Of a stretch of DNA of 10,045 nucleotides, positions 1 through 6,036 are shown piece after piece (position 1 is the stretch's first letter; each line of letters begins with the position of its first letter). Below the pieces are notes generated by a model. That model did not search any database. It was given only the letters and a program-made list of their open reading frames with translations, and was not told the DNA's origin. Source of the stretch: Deltaproteobacteria bacterium (lineage in GTDB: Bacteria > Desulfobacterota > Deferrimicrobia > Deferrimicrobiales > Deferrimicrobiaceae); assembly GCA_021802685.1 (NCBI GenBank), contig JAJZRM010000072.1, forward strand, positions 1-10,045, written 5' to 3'. A program made the translations under genes and the position numbers.

Positions 1-1074
1 CAGAAGTGCGGCGAAGCCAACCCGCACGGCGCGGCGTACTGCTACCTCTGCCAGGAACCTTTCGCCCCGGCACGGGAGACCGGCGTCCAGGCCCTCGTCG
101 GCAACGGCGGCGCCCCCTCCGGGCCGTCCTTGCGGCCCATCCCGATGCTCCTGTTCACCGACGCGGAACGGCACAACGTCCGGATGTCGATGGTCCTCTT
201 CACGTTGCTCTTCGCCGTTTTCTTCCTCCTGGGAGCCGTCATCGGCGGATCGTACGGCGATATCGGGAAGGGGATCGCGCTCGCCGCGATCCTGTACGCC
301 ATCCTCGGCGGCGCCGCGTACTTCAGCGGGTCCGACATCGTCCTGTCGGTCCACGACGCGTCGGCGGCCGACCCGGAAAAGCATCGGCAGCTCCTCAACG
401 TGGTCGACGAGATGCGGATCGCCGCCGGCCTCCCCATGCCGAAGGTCTACGTGATGCCGTCCGCCGGAATGAACGCCTTCGCCGCGGGGAGGAGGCCGGA
501 GGAGGCGCGCGTCGCGGTCACGCAGGGACTTCTCGACCGGCTCGACCGCGAGGAGCTGCAGGGGGTGGTCGCCCACGAACTGGCGCACGTCAAGAGCCGG
601 GACACGCTCTACAACATCTGCGCCGCCGTCCTGGTCGGCGCCATCGCCCTGCTGTCCGACATGTTCCTGCGCGGGACCTTCTTCGGACACCGGGCGCGCT
701 CGTCCGGCGGAGGAAAGAGCGGAGGAGGGCGCGGCAACATCGCGTTCCTCGTCCTGGGGATCCTTCTCGCCCTCCTCGCGCCGCTGGCGGCGAAGATCCT
801 CCAGATGAGCATCTCCCGGCAGCGGGAGTACCATGCCGACGCCGCGGCGGCGGGTTTCACGCGCAACCCGCTGGGACTTTCGTCCGCCCTCTCGAAGATC
901 GCCGCGGGAGGAAGCCATGTCCCCGGCGAAAACCGGGGCACGCAGCACCTGTTCATCGTCAACCCGTTGAAGGATTTCGGCCTGAACGCGTCGGCCCTGA
1001 TGTCGACGCATCCCCCCACGGAACTCCGCATCCAACGCTTGAACGCGATGGCGGGATTCGGCGGGTCCGCCTGA
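1..1074 (+). CDS. Zinc-ribbon / M48 (HtpX-like) membrane metalloprotease, 5' partial
   Basis: The reading frame is open from base 1 to TGA 1072-1074, so the gene starts upstream of the window; 357 residues are visible. The first visible residues carry Cys3, Cys14 and Cys17 (KCG...YCYLC), which looks like the rest of a four-Cys zinc ribbon whose first Cys lies just off the edge. A Gly/Pro-rich linker follows, then two hydrophobic helices (about residues 63-85 and 90-107). The catalytic domain has the HExxH zinc motif (H192-E193-L-A-H196) and the third zinc ligand E276 in S-R-Q-R-E-Y-H-A-D-A, both diagnostic of peptidase family M48. Two more hydrophobic stretches lie between them (about 203-223 and 247-267), as in HtpX. 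HtpX-type enzymes degrade misfolded membrane proteins from the inner membrane. The N-terminal ribbon is an addition relative to E. coli HtpX. The small redox gene at 1095 starts 20 bp after this stop, so the two are probably co-transcribed. Family assignment is firm; the substrate is unknown. Confidence 0.93.
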   Translation, partial: QKCGEANPHGAAYCYLCQEPFAPARETGVQALVGNGGAPSGPSLRPIPMLLFTDAERHNVRMSMVLFTLLFAVFFLLGAVIGGSYGDIGKGIALAAILYAILGGAAYFSGSDIVLSVHDASAADPEKHRQLLNVVDEMRIAAGLPMPKVYVMPSAGMNAFAAGRRPEEARVAVTQGLLDRLDREELQGVVAHELAHVKSRDTLYNICAAVLVGAIALLSDMFLRGTFFGHRARSSGGGKSGGGRGNIAFLVLGILLALLAPLAAKILQMSISRQREYHADAAAAGFTRNPLGLSSALSKIAAGGSHVPGENRGTQHLFIVNPLKDFGLNASALMSTHPPTELRIQRLNAMAGFGGSA

Positions 1075-1094
1075 CGCCCATGGAGGTTCTGAAA

Positions 1095-1319
1095 ATGCCC
1101 AGGATCGTGACGATTTTCGGGAAAGACACCTGACCGTACACGTCCGACGCTCGTAGGGACTACGAGAAGGAAGGAGCGCAGGTGGTGTACCGGAACGTGT
1201 TGAAGGACCCGGCGGCGATGCGGGAAATGCTGGCGGCGACCGGGGGCCGCCGCGACGTCCCCGTCATGGTGGAAGGCGGCAAGGCGACGGTCGGGTACGG
1301 CGGGAGCTGAAGCGTCTGA
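1095..1319 (+). CDS. Glutaredoxin-like selenoprotein with two predicted selenocysteines (Sec13 and Sec72, C-terminal U-x-x-stop)
   Basis: Starting at ATG 1095, with GGAGG at 1082-1086 and 8 nt of spacing, the frame meets TGA at 1131-1133, but a glutaredoxin-like sequence continues through it: beta-strand P-R-I-V-T-I-F-G, active site T-U-P-Y-T (Sec13 where glutaredoxins have the first Cys of CPYC), a helix, strand Q-V-V-Y-R-N-V, a cis-Pro-like V-P-V-M-V (Pro56) and a Gly-rich V-G-Y-G-G-S. A second TGA at 1308-1310 is followed by AGC GTC and TGA 1317-1319, giving a C-terminal Sec72-Ser-Val-stop. Total length is 74 residues. Each UGA is followed by a hairpin at SECIS distance (separate entries). 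From memory, NCBI names a 'Uxx-star' glutaredoxin-like (seleno)protein family, which the length, fold and ending fit; I could not check this. The gene lies between the M48 protease and the rubrerythrin in one orientation. The likely role is a thiol/selenol redox carrier. The alternative, a pseudogene with two nonsense mutations, is unlikely given both hairpins and the intact fold. Confidence 0.85.
1131..1166 (+). promoter_or_regulatory. Putative bacterial SECIS element 1 (UGA 1131-1133 plus hairpin 1150-1166)
   Basis: The in-frame UGA is followed 16 nt later by a perfect 7-bp stem, CTCGTAG (1150-1156) paired with CTACGAG (1160-1166), closing a GGA loop (1157-1159). The loop lies 23 nt after the UGA. 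Bacterial SECIS elements are expected just downstream of the UGA, within the coding region, with a small apical loop carrying an early G; this one meets both criteria. It would recruit SelB with Sec-tRNA to decode residue 13. The hairpin is itself translated (residues 19-24), so it must satisfy coding and structure at once. Confidence 0.75.
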
Positions 1320-1343
1320 CGGATCGGCCGGTGGCCGATCGTC
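1308..1343 (+). promoter_or_regulatory. Putative bacterial SECIS element 2 (UGA 1308-1310 plus hairpin 1318-1343)
   Basis: Downstream of the second in-frame UGA is a perfect 8-bp stem, GATCGGCC (1322-1329) paired with GGCCGATC (1333-1340), closing a GGT loop (1330-1332). Past a one-base bulge (G1321) the stem extends by GAC 1318-1320 with GTC 1341-1343. The loop begins 19 nt after UGA 1308-1310, within the usual SECIS range, but only 10 nt after UGA 1317-1319, which would therefore be read as stop. The loop resembles that of SECIS 1 (GGA versus GGT). The stem lies outside the coding region in the 72-bp gap before the rubrerythrin. A terminator is the alternative, but no T-run follows. Confidence 0.68.
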
Positions 1344-1391
1344 GCGGGAATGTGGTAGAAGGTAATCATCAAACGTCGGAGGGCGTCATCC

Positions 1392-1871
1392 ATGCAATTC
1401 AACGAAGAGGCGTTGAAATTCCTGAACCTCGGGATCTCGGCCGAGATTTCCGCGTACGTCTTCTACAAGCACGCGGCCGCCGTCCTGCAGGACAAGGCCC
1501 TGAAGGAAACGATCCTCAAGATCGCCGGCGACGAGAAGGAGCACTTCCTGTCGCTCGAAGACGTCTACGACCGAAACGTCCGGTCCGAGATGTGGGCTCC
1601 CTACAAGGACATCCTGAACAAGCCGGGGCTGCCGGACATCGACGAGTTGATCCAGGACACGCACAAGGAGCTGCTCGCGAAGATCCGGAAGATCGCCACG
1701 AAGCGGGATGTACTCGAGATGGGGCTGTCGCTCGAAAAGGAAGCGTTCGAACTGTACAGCAACGCCTCCGCGAAAGCGAGCCACCCGGAGGTCCGGAAGG
1801 TGTTCGATTTCCTGGTCGGCTTCGAGCGAAGCCACGTGGAGCTGTTCGAGATGGAGCTGGCGGCGCTCTGA
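1392..1871 (+). CDS. Rubrerythrin-like ferritin-family diiron protein (no rubredoxin domain)
   Basis: The 159-residue protein is all-helical and carries the two-repeat carboxylate pattern of rubrerythrin-type four-helix bundles: E18 in helix 1 (A-E-I-S-A-Y), E48-x-x-H51 in helix 2 (D-E-K-E-H-F), E115/E117 in helix 3 (E-K-E-A-F-E-L-Y) and E145-x-x-H148 in helix 4. These are the expected ligands of a diiron centre. The C-terminal rubredoxin-like Cys4 iron domain of classical rubrerythrin is missing, and the protein has no cysteines at all, so electrons must come from a separate donor. Rubrerythrins reduce hydrogen peroxide in the cytoplasm of anaerobes. The start is supported by GGAGGG at 1378-1383 with 8 nt of spacing. 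It follows the dual-selenocysteine glutaredoxin-like gene in the same direction, so it may be translated from the same mRNA. The family is clear; peroxidase activity and donor are inference. Confidence 0.88.
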   Translation: MQFNEEALKFLNLGISAEISAYVFYKHAAAVLQDKALKETILKIAGDEKEHFLSLEDVYDRNVRSEMWAPYKDILNKPGLPDIDELIQDTHKELLAKIRKIATKRDVLEMGLSLEKEAFELYSNASAKASHPEVRKVFDFLVGFERSHVELFEMELAAL

Positions 1872-1893
1872 CCGGCGCGATGCGCTTCCGACG

Positions 1894-1925
1894 GGGGGCA
1901 CTCCCGCGCCTGCGGAAGTGCCCCC
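1894..1925. terminator. Hairpin between convergent genes, probable bidirectional terminator
   Basis: GGGGGCACT (1894-1902) pairs perfectly with AGTGCCCCC (1917-1925). Inside the loop CCGC (1904-1907) pairs with GCGG (1912-1915), giving one long GC-rich hairpin. It sits in the 67-bp gap between the rubrerythrin stop (1871) and the convergent FadL-family stop (1939). Neither side has a clear T-tract, so it is not a textbook Rho-independent terminator, but placement and stability suggest it ends or protects both transcripts. Confidence 0.55.
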
Positions 1926-1938
1926 GCGGGTATCTCCG

Positions 1939-3264
1939 TCAGAACTTGTACCCCACGTCCAGGCCGGCGAGCCAGGCGTCTCCCGTCCAGGTGCCGTTAA
2001 AGCCCGTCAACGTGGCGTTGTTCTGGTTATTGACCGTCCGGTCGAACTTGTCGATGTACATGAACGCCCCGTCGATCGTCCACGGGCCGATCTTGTACCC
2101 CGCGCCGACCATGTAGTTGATCCGGTCGGCGTCGGGCAGCTCGGGTCCCATGGTGTCCGCCGGCACGGGGGTCGGATCATAGACGAACCCCGCCCGCAGG
2201 GCGAACGGGTCGGTGACCCGGTACTCCGCGCCGAGCCGGAGCGCGATGACATCCTCCCAGTTCTTCTGCGCGTTGGAGCTCACGAGCACCGGCGGCCTCT
2301 GGTCCTGGATGGTGATCGGGAGGCTGCGGTAGCTGTGCCAGAACGTCCAATCCGCGTCGGCCTCGACCGTCAGCCGGCCCACCGTGTACGCCGCTCCGAT
2401 CGCGAAGGTCGCGGGGAGGTTGATCTTGGCGCTGCCCTTCGTGGGGAAGGAGGTGGCGCCGCCGAAAAACGCCTGCGACACGGACGCCCCGCCGAGCCCG
2501 GCGACCCCCGTGGTGTTGATGCCGGTGAGGTCCACGTCCCCGTCCTTGATCTCGAGGTGGAACGGGCTGCGGTACGATGCGCCGATCCGCAGGTTCTCCG
2601 TGACCTTCAGGAGCACGCCGAAGTTGTACCCCCAGGCGTCCCCGGTGCCTTCCAGCTCCAGGTTGTACAGGTTCCCGCCTAAAAGCGGCGACCAGGGCGT
2701 CTTCGCCAGCTTCGCCCTCCCGTACATGTAATCGATGCCGAATCCGACGGACATCGCCTCGTTGACCTTGAACGCGATCGTCGGGTTCACCACGATCGTC
2801 TGGAGGTCGATCTTGGTGATCTGGTTGCGGAAGATGCTGGTGTTCTTGTTTTCATACTCCTGCCCGAGACCGAACGGCGCGAAGATGCCGACCCCGTAGG
2901 AGAACCCGCTGCCGGAGGTTCTGGTGACATAGGCGTTGGGAATGTAGAAGTTCAGGGTTTTCTGCGTTTCGTTCTTCTGCGTGGTGAACCCGGCGGCGGC
3001 ATCGTCCACCGGGGTGGTCCCCGTGAACTCCCCGCCGTTTTCCCGGACGTACGTCACGCCGACCATGACATTGGTCCCCTTCAACTGGGTCAATCCCGCC
3101 GGGTTGAAGTAGATGGCGGACGGATCGTCCGCCTGTGCGGTGAAGGCGAACCCCATCCCCATCGCCTTGACCCCCGCCTCCGGCAACCGGAATCCCGCCG
3201 CGAACGACGTGCCCGCCATCAACGTCAGAACAAGAAACGCCAACAACGGTTTCCATCCCCTCAT
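1939..3264 (-). CDS. FadL/OmpP1/TodX-family outer-membrane transport protein
   Basis: 441 residues. It begins with a signal peptide (basic M-R-G-W-K, hydrophobic core to about residue 19, cleavage near S-F-A-A at 20-23). The mature N-terminus G-F-R-L-P-E-A-G, followed by the conserved D-D-P-S-A-I-Y-F-N-P-A-G-L motif, is the hallmark of the FadL family, in which an N-terminal plug fills a 14-strand beta-barrel. The C-terminus ends V-G-Y-K-F, the aromatic signal for outer-membrane insertion. These channels move hydrophobic compounds such as long-chain fatty acids or aromatic hydrocarbons across the outer membrane; the substrate here cannot be told. The start at 3264 is preferred over an upstream in-frame codon at 3315 because AAGGAGG lies just ahead and the signal peptide begins exactly there. 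It lies 72 bp downstream of the GH57 gene in the same direction and may have its own promoter in that gap. Confidence 0.93.
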   Translation of the reverse strand: MRGWKPLLAFLVLTLMAGTSFAAGFRLPEAGVKAMGMGFAFTAQADDPSAIYFNPAGLTQLKGTNVMVGVTYVRENGGEFTGTTPVDDAAAGFTTQKNETQKTLNFYIPNAYVTRTSGSGFSYGVGIFAPFGLGQEYENKNTSIFRNQITKIDLQTIVVNPTIAFKVNEAMSVGFGIDYMYGRAKLAKTPWSPLLGGNLYNLELEGTGDAWGYNFGVLLKVTENLRIGASYRSPFHLEIKDGDVDLTGINTTGVAGLGGASVSQAFFGGATSFPTKGSAKINLPATFAIGAAYTVGRLTVEADADWTFWHSYRSLPITIQDQRPPVLVSSNAQKNWEDVIALRLGAEYRVTDPFALRAGFVYDPTPVPADTMGPELPDADRINYMVGAGYKIGPWTIDGAFMYIDKFDRTVNNQNNATLTGFNGTWTGDAWLAGLDVGYKF

Positions 3265-3269
3265 TCGTT

Positions 3270-3276
3270 CCTCCTT
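3270..3276 (-). promoter_or_regulatory. Ribosome binding site fixing the FadL-family start
   Basis: Read on the minus strand this is AAGGAGG, 5 nt before ATG 3264-3262. The longer in-frame start at 3315 would add 17 residues ahead of an otherwise normal signal peptide, so this site decides the start. Confidence 0.85.
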
Positions 3277-3315
3277 GGCAAGGCATAGTTGCCCCGGATG
3301 TAATCGCGTGCGCAT

Positions 3316-3344
3316 AACATACCGGTTCGGGAACGCTTACGCAA
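3316..3344 (-). promoter_or_regulatory. Possible sigma70-like promoter for the FadL-family gene
   Basis: On the minus strand TTGCGT (3344-3339) and TATGTT (3321-3316) are separated by exactly 17 bp. The match is 3/6 at -35 and 4/6 at -10, so it is weak. It overlaps the stop codon of the GH57 gene and would give a leader of about 45 nt, allowing expression of the porin independently of the genes upstream. Confidence 0.3.
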
Positions 3345-5469
3345 CGGATTTAAATATCCATCTGACCGAATACCGGGCGGTTTCCCCGGGAGCCAGGGAA
3401 ACGGGGAAAAGGACCTTCAGGCAGATTCCCTGGTGGATCCGCTCCGCGCCCGCTTCGGAAAGAGACGCTGTTTGCACCGGGCACCGGAGCACCGCGCAAT
3501 CCCGGTCGAGGACGCACTCCGCCGCCACGTTCCGCCAGCCGTCGACGACGCGAAACCGCCGAACCCCGCGCGCCACGCCGGAGGAGGACAGCGCCTTCGC
3601 ATCCCCCACCCCCTCGTAATACCGGTCCGGCCCCTCGCCGGACAGCAGGTTCAGGTTCCATTCCGAACAGAGGGTCCCCGAAACGGGCGGCCCGCCCCGG
3701 TGAACCAGCCGGTACGCCGCCTCGAACCCTTCCGTCCATCCGCGCAGGGCCAGCGACTTCGCAAGGAGCAGATCGATCCCCTCCGCCCGCAGCGGGAGCG
3801 TGAACGTCGCGGCGAGGCGCGGCCCCCGGCGGGCGCAGGCGACGGCGGCGCACCCTCCCGCCGTCACACACCGCGGAGGCGCTCCCGCGAGGATCGCCTC
3901 CGGGGCGTCCCCCTCCCCGTGGAACGCCTCGCGGAAGGAGGCGCGCTGCCAAGGGTCGGTTCCCAGGGCGTCGAGGACCGACGGGTCCTTCAGCACCAGC
4001 ACGTCGTGGATGCTCGTGGACCCGTCGAACGCTCCCCCCGCGCGGCGGAACCTCTCGTGGTAACCCTCCGGGCGCCGCGTCAGCACATGGCCCAGCGCCA
4101 CGCCTCTCCCCGGCAGGGAGATTTCCGTCACCGCCCCGCCGTCGTGGGCATGGGCGAGGAGGGTCATCCCCGCGGTTTTCAGCAGCAGTTCCGTCCCTCC
4201 GTCGCAGTCGATATCTCCCTGCGCGACCTCGGTCCATCCCTTCCTCCCCCCGTGCAGGACGGCGTCCGCCGCCGCCTCCGCCCGAAGGAGGTTCGTGTAG
4301 GCCGCCTCGCGCAGGTGGTTGAGGTACAGCCCCCCGAAGACGCCGTGCCAGTACACGTCGTTGCCCTGGGCCCGGTAGAGGAAATCCCGGGCGGCTCGGC
4401 CCCGGGAGGGGCTCTCCCGCGCCGCCGCCTCGACGCTTCCGCTCACGTGGAGCATCCGCTTGTGCAGCTGGTTCGCCTCGTCGTACTTCCGCAGGAAGTT
4501 CCGGTAGTGCCCCCCCTGGACGAACGGCTTGATCCCGGCCATTCCCCCCGAGCGGATTTCGCGCAGCAGATCGGCGAACCGGGCGGCGCGGCCCGGCGGC
4601 AGCGTCCATTCTCCCATCTCGACGTAGGAACAGGCGGGAAGATAGACCGTGCCGCGCGGCGGCGCGGCGGCGGCGTACTCCCCGAAGGTCATCGTCGTGA
4701 ACCGGTCCGCCCGGGAGGCGATCCCCTCGAAGAAGCGCCGGAGCCACCCTTCCTCGTACACGCTCCTGCGGGTTCCGGGCCAGACGCCGAACTTCTCGCC
4801 GTCGTCGGCGAAGATCGCGGCGGGATACGGGACGTCCCGGGAGGTCATCCGCTCGATCTCCCCCAGCGCCTCGTCCACACTCCCGAAGGGGATGAGGTAC
4901 CGCAGCCGTTCGCTGCCGGGGAAAACGCGGACGGCCGCGCCGTTGTATTCCGTGAGGTAGATCCCGTCCAGCTCCTCCGGGGAAAGGCCCGCGCGGACGA
5001 AGTGGTAGTCGTCCAGGGGGAGGTACTTCACCCCCGCCGCCGACAAGGTCGCGGGAAGGTCGGGCTCCCACACCCGCTCCGCGAGCCAGATCCCTTCCGG
5101 CGCCTTCCCGAACCGGCGCGCCAGGAACCCGGAGAGCTCCCGGATCTGCCCCCGCCGGTCCCGCTCCGGCAGCAGCGCCAGCACCGGCTCGTACATCCCG
5201 CCGCCCAGGACCTCGAGCTGGCCGCGGGAAACGAGGCCGCGCAGGAGCGAGGACGTCCCGGGCGCCCGTTCCTCGAGCCACTGGAGCAGCCCCCCCGAGA
5301 AGTGGACCGTCGCCCGGATCGAAGGGAAGTCCGCGAGCGTCTCGAGGAACGGCAGGTACGCGTCGCGCGTCGCGTTCTCGAAAACGGAATCGAAGTTGCC
5401 GACCGGCTGGTGGTTGTGGAAACAGAGGAGGAGGACGCGGCGGTTCGCCGCGGACGGGGTGCCGGTCAA
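3337..5469 (-). CDS. GH57 glycoside hydrolase, 4-alpha-glucanotransferase/alpha-amylase type
   Basis: 710 residues. GH57 landmarks appear in order: H-N-H-Q-P at 18-22, G-G-G-M-Y-E-P at 89-95, W-L-A-E-R-V-W-E-P at 128-136 with E131 as expected nucleophile, A-D-D-G-E-K-F-G at 221-228 holding the expected acid/base Asp (222 or 223), and Y-V-E-M-G-E-W-x-L-P near 283-292. The C-terminal half, rich in beta-strand-like sequence, fits the DUF1925/DUF1926 domains of the Thermococcus litoralis 4-alpha-glucanotransferase group. Such enzymes transfer or hydrolyse alpha-1,4-glucan segments in glycogen/maltodextrin metabolism. No signal peptide is seen, so it is probably cytoplasmic. The start is TTG 5469-5467, whose TTGA overlaps the TGA stop of the epimerase gene; an A/G-rich site (AAGGGGA, 5485-5479) lies 9 nt ahead. 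Translational coupling to the epimerase is likely. Transferase versus hydrolase cannot be decided from motifs. Confidence 0.92.
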   Translation of the reverse strand: MTGTPSAANRRVLLLCFHNHQPVGNFDSVFENATRDAYLPFLETLADFPSIRATVHFSGGLLQWLEERAPGTSSLLRGLVSRGQLEVLGGGMYEPVLALLPERDRRGQIRELSGFLARRFGKAPEGIWLAERVWEPDLPATLSAAGVKYLPLDDYHFVRAGLSPEELDGIYLTEYNGAAVRVFPGSERLRYLIPFGSVDEALGEIERMTSRDVPYPAAIFADDGEKFGVWPGTRRSVYEEGWLRRFFEGIASRADRFTTMTFGEYAAAAPPRGTVYLPACSYVEMGEWTLPPGRAARFADLLREIRSGGMAGIKPFVQGGHYRNFLRKYDEANQLHKRMLHVSGSVEAAARESPSRGRAARDFLYRAQGNDVYWHGVFGGLYLNHLREAAYTNLLRAEAAADAVLHGGRKGWTEVAQGDIDCDGGTELLLKTAGMTLLAHAHDGGAVTEISLPGRGVALGHVLTRRPEGYHERFRRAGGAFDGSTSIHDVLVLKDPSVLDALGTDPWQRASFREAFHGEGDAPEAILAGAPPRCVTAGGCAAVACARRGPRLAATFTLPLRAEGIDLLLAKSLALRGWTEGFEAAYRLVHRGGPPVSGTLCSEWNLNLLSGEGPDRYYEGVGDAKALSSSGVARGVRRFRVVDGWRNVAAECVLDRDCAVLRCPVQTASLSEAGAERIHQGICLKVLFPVSLAPGETARYSVRWIFKSVA

Positions 5470-5879
5470 CGTTCGCCGTCCCCTTCCTGCGCGAACTCGG
5501 TCAACACGCCGAAGGTGGACTTCGGGTGCAGGAACCCGATCCGCATGCCGTGGATCCCCGTCCGGGGCGCCTCGTCGATGAGGCGGACGCCTTTCTCCCG
5601 GGCGCGCGAAAGCGCCTCCGCGGCGTCGTCCACCTGGAAGCAGATGTGATGGATCCCTTCGCCGTTCCTCTGGAGGAACTTCCCCACCGGGCCGTCGGGC
5701 GCGGTCGACTCGATCACCTCGATGCGGCTTTCGCCGACCCGGAAGACGGCGGCGCGGATCTTCTGCTCCGCCACCTCCTCGGTCGAAACGTGCTCCAGCC
5801 CCAGGACGTCCCGGAAAAAGGGGACGGCGTCCCGAAGGTTGTTCACCGCGATGCCGATGTGCTGGATCTTCCGGATCAC
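5466..5879 (-). CDS. mce: Methylmalonyl-CoA epimerase (VOC superfamily)
   Basis: The 137-residue protein is two paired beta-alpha-beta-beta-beta modules of the vicinal-oxygen-chelate fold, the normal length for methylmalonyl-CoA epimerase. Expected metal ligands are visible: H7 (I-Q-H-I-G-I-A-V), a carboxylate at E54 in R-I-E-V-I-E, His77/78 (G-I-H-H-I-C-F-Q-V) and E128 (L-T-E-F-A-Q). H-P-K at 118-120 within the terminal module is also typical. It interconverts the (S) and (R) forms of methylmalonyl-CoA in propionyl-CoA oxidation or in propionate/succinate metabolism, in the cytoplasm. No mutase or propionyl-CoA carboxylase gene is in the window. The start codon is GTG (5879-5877), supported by AAGGAGG 8 nt upstream. 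An AT-rich patch (about 5901-5920) just ahead could hold a promoter, but I see no convincing -35/-10 pair. The gene overlaps the GH57 start by 4 nt. Another VOC enzyme is possible but less likely. Confidence 0.88.
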   Translation of the reverse strand: MIRKIQHIGIAVNNLRDAVPFFRDVLGLEHVSTEEVAEQKIRAAVFRVGESRIEVIESTAPDGPVGKFLQRNGEGIHHICFQVDDAAEALSRAREKGVRLIDEAPRTGIHGMRIGFLHPKSTFGVLTEFAQEGDGER

Positions 5880-5887
5880 CGATCGGA

Positions 5888-5894
5888 CCTCCTT
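5888..5894 (-). promoter_or_regulatory. Ribosome binding site for the GTG start of the epimerase
   Basis: Minus-strand AAGGAGG lies 8 nt before GTG 5879-5877. This strong site supports the non-ATG start, which also begins exactly at the conserved first strand. Confidence 0.85.
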
Positions 5895-5984
5895 GCTCGC
5901 TTTATTTAAGGACTGTATCTTGACGATGAAGGGGAACGGCGACCGGCAGGCGATCAGGCATCCCTCAGATCCAAGCCATCCAGG

Positions 5985-6005
5985 CGGACCTCGACGAAAG
6001 GTCCG
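5985..6005 (-). terminator. Weak hairpin downstream of the monooxygenase gene
   Basis: CGGACC (5985-5990) pairs with GGTCCG (6000-6005) across a 9-nt loop, 32 bp after the monooxygenase stop in its reading direction. There is no T-run. The surrounding 157-bp gap (5880-6036) also has a 5-bp GATCC/GGATC stem at about 6013-6029 and no credible small gene. It may attenuate transcription towards the epimerase. Confidence 0.25.
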
Positions 6006-6036
6006 AACAAGCGATCCCTCGGAAGGATCCGAAATA

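Noticed and set aside
6..1133. Long + strand open frame of 375 codons over the M48 protease gene
   Set aside because: It is Arg/Pro-rich shadow translation in a GC-rich gene; only its last 13 codons are real, being the N-terminus of the selenoprotein up to the Sec UGA.
1095..1319. Reading the small gene as a pseudogene broken by nonsense mutations
   Set aside because: Both interrupting codons are UGA, both carry SECIS-like hairpins at the proper distance, the first is exactly at the catalytic Cys position, and the ribosome site and fold are intact.
3265..3315. 17-residue upstream extension of the FadL-family protein
   Set aside because: It would place non-signal residues ahead of a normal signal peptide, and the AAGGAGG site points to ATG 3264.
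3350..5281. 643-codon minus-strand frame within the GH57 gene
   Set aside because: Low-complexity Arg/Gly/Pro translation, a frame-shifted shadow of the real gene.
3433..5649. 738-codon + strand open frame antisense to the GH57 gene
   Set aside because: Arg/Pro/Gly/Val-rich with no family motif; the minus strand has a complete GH57 protein with all conserved motifs.
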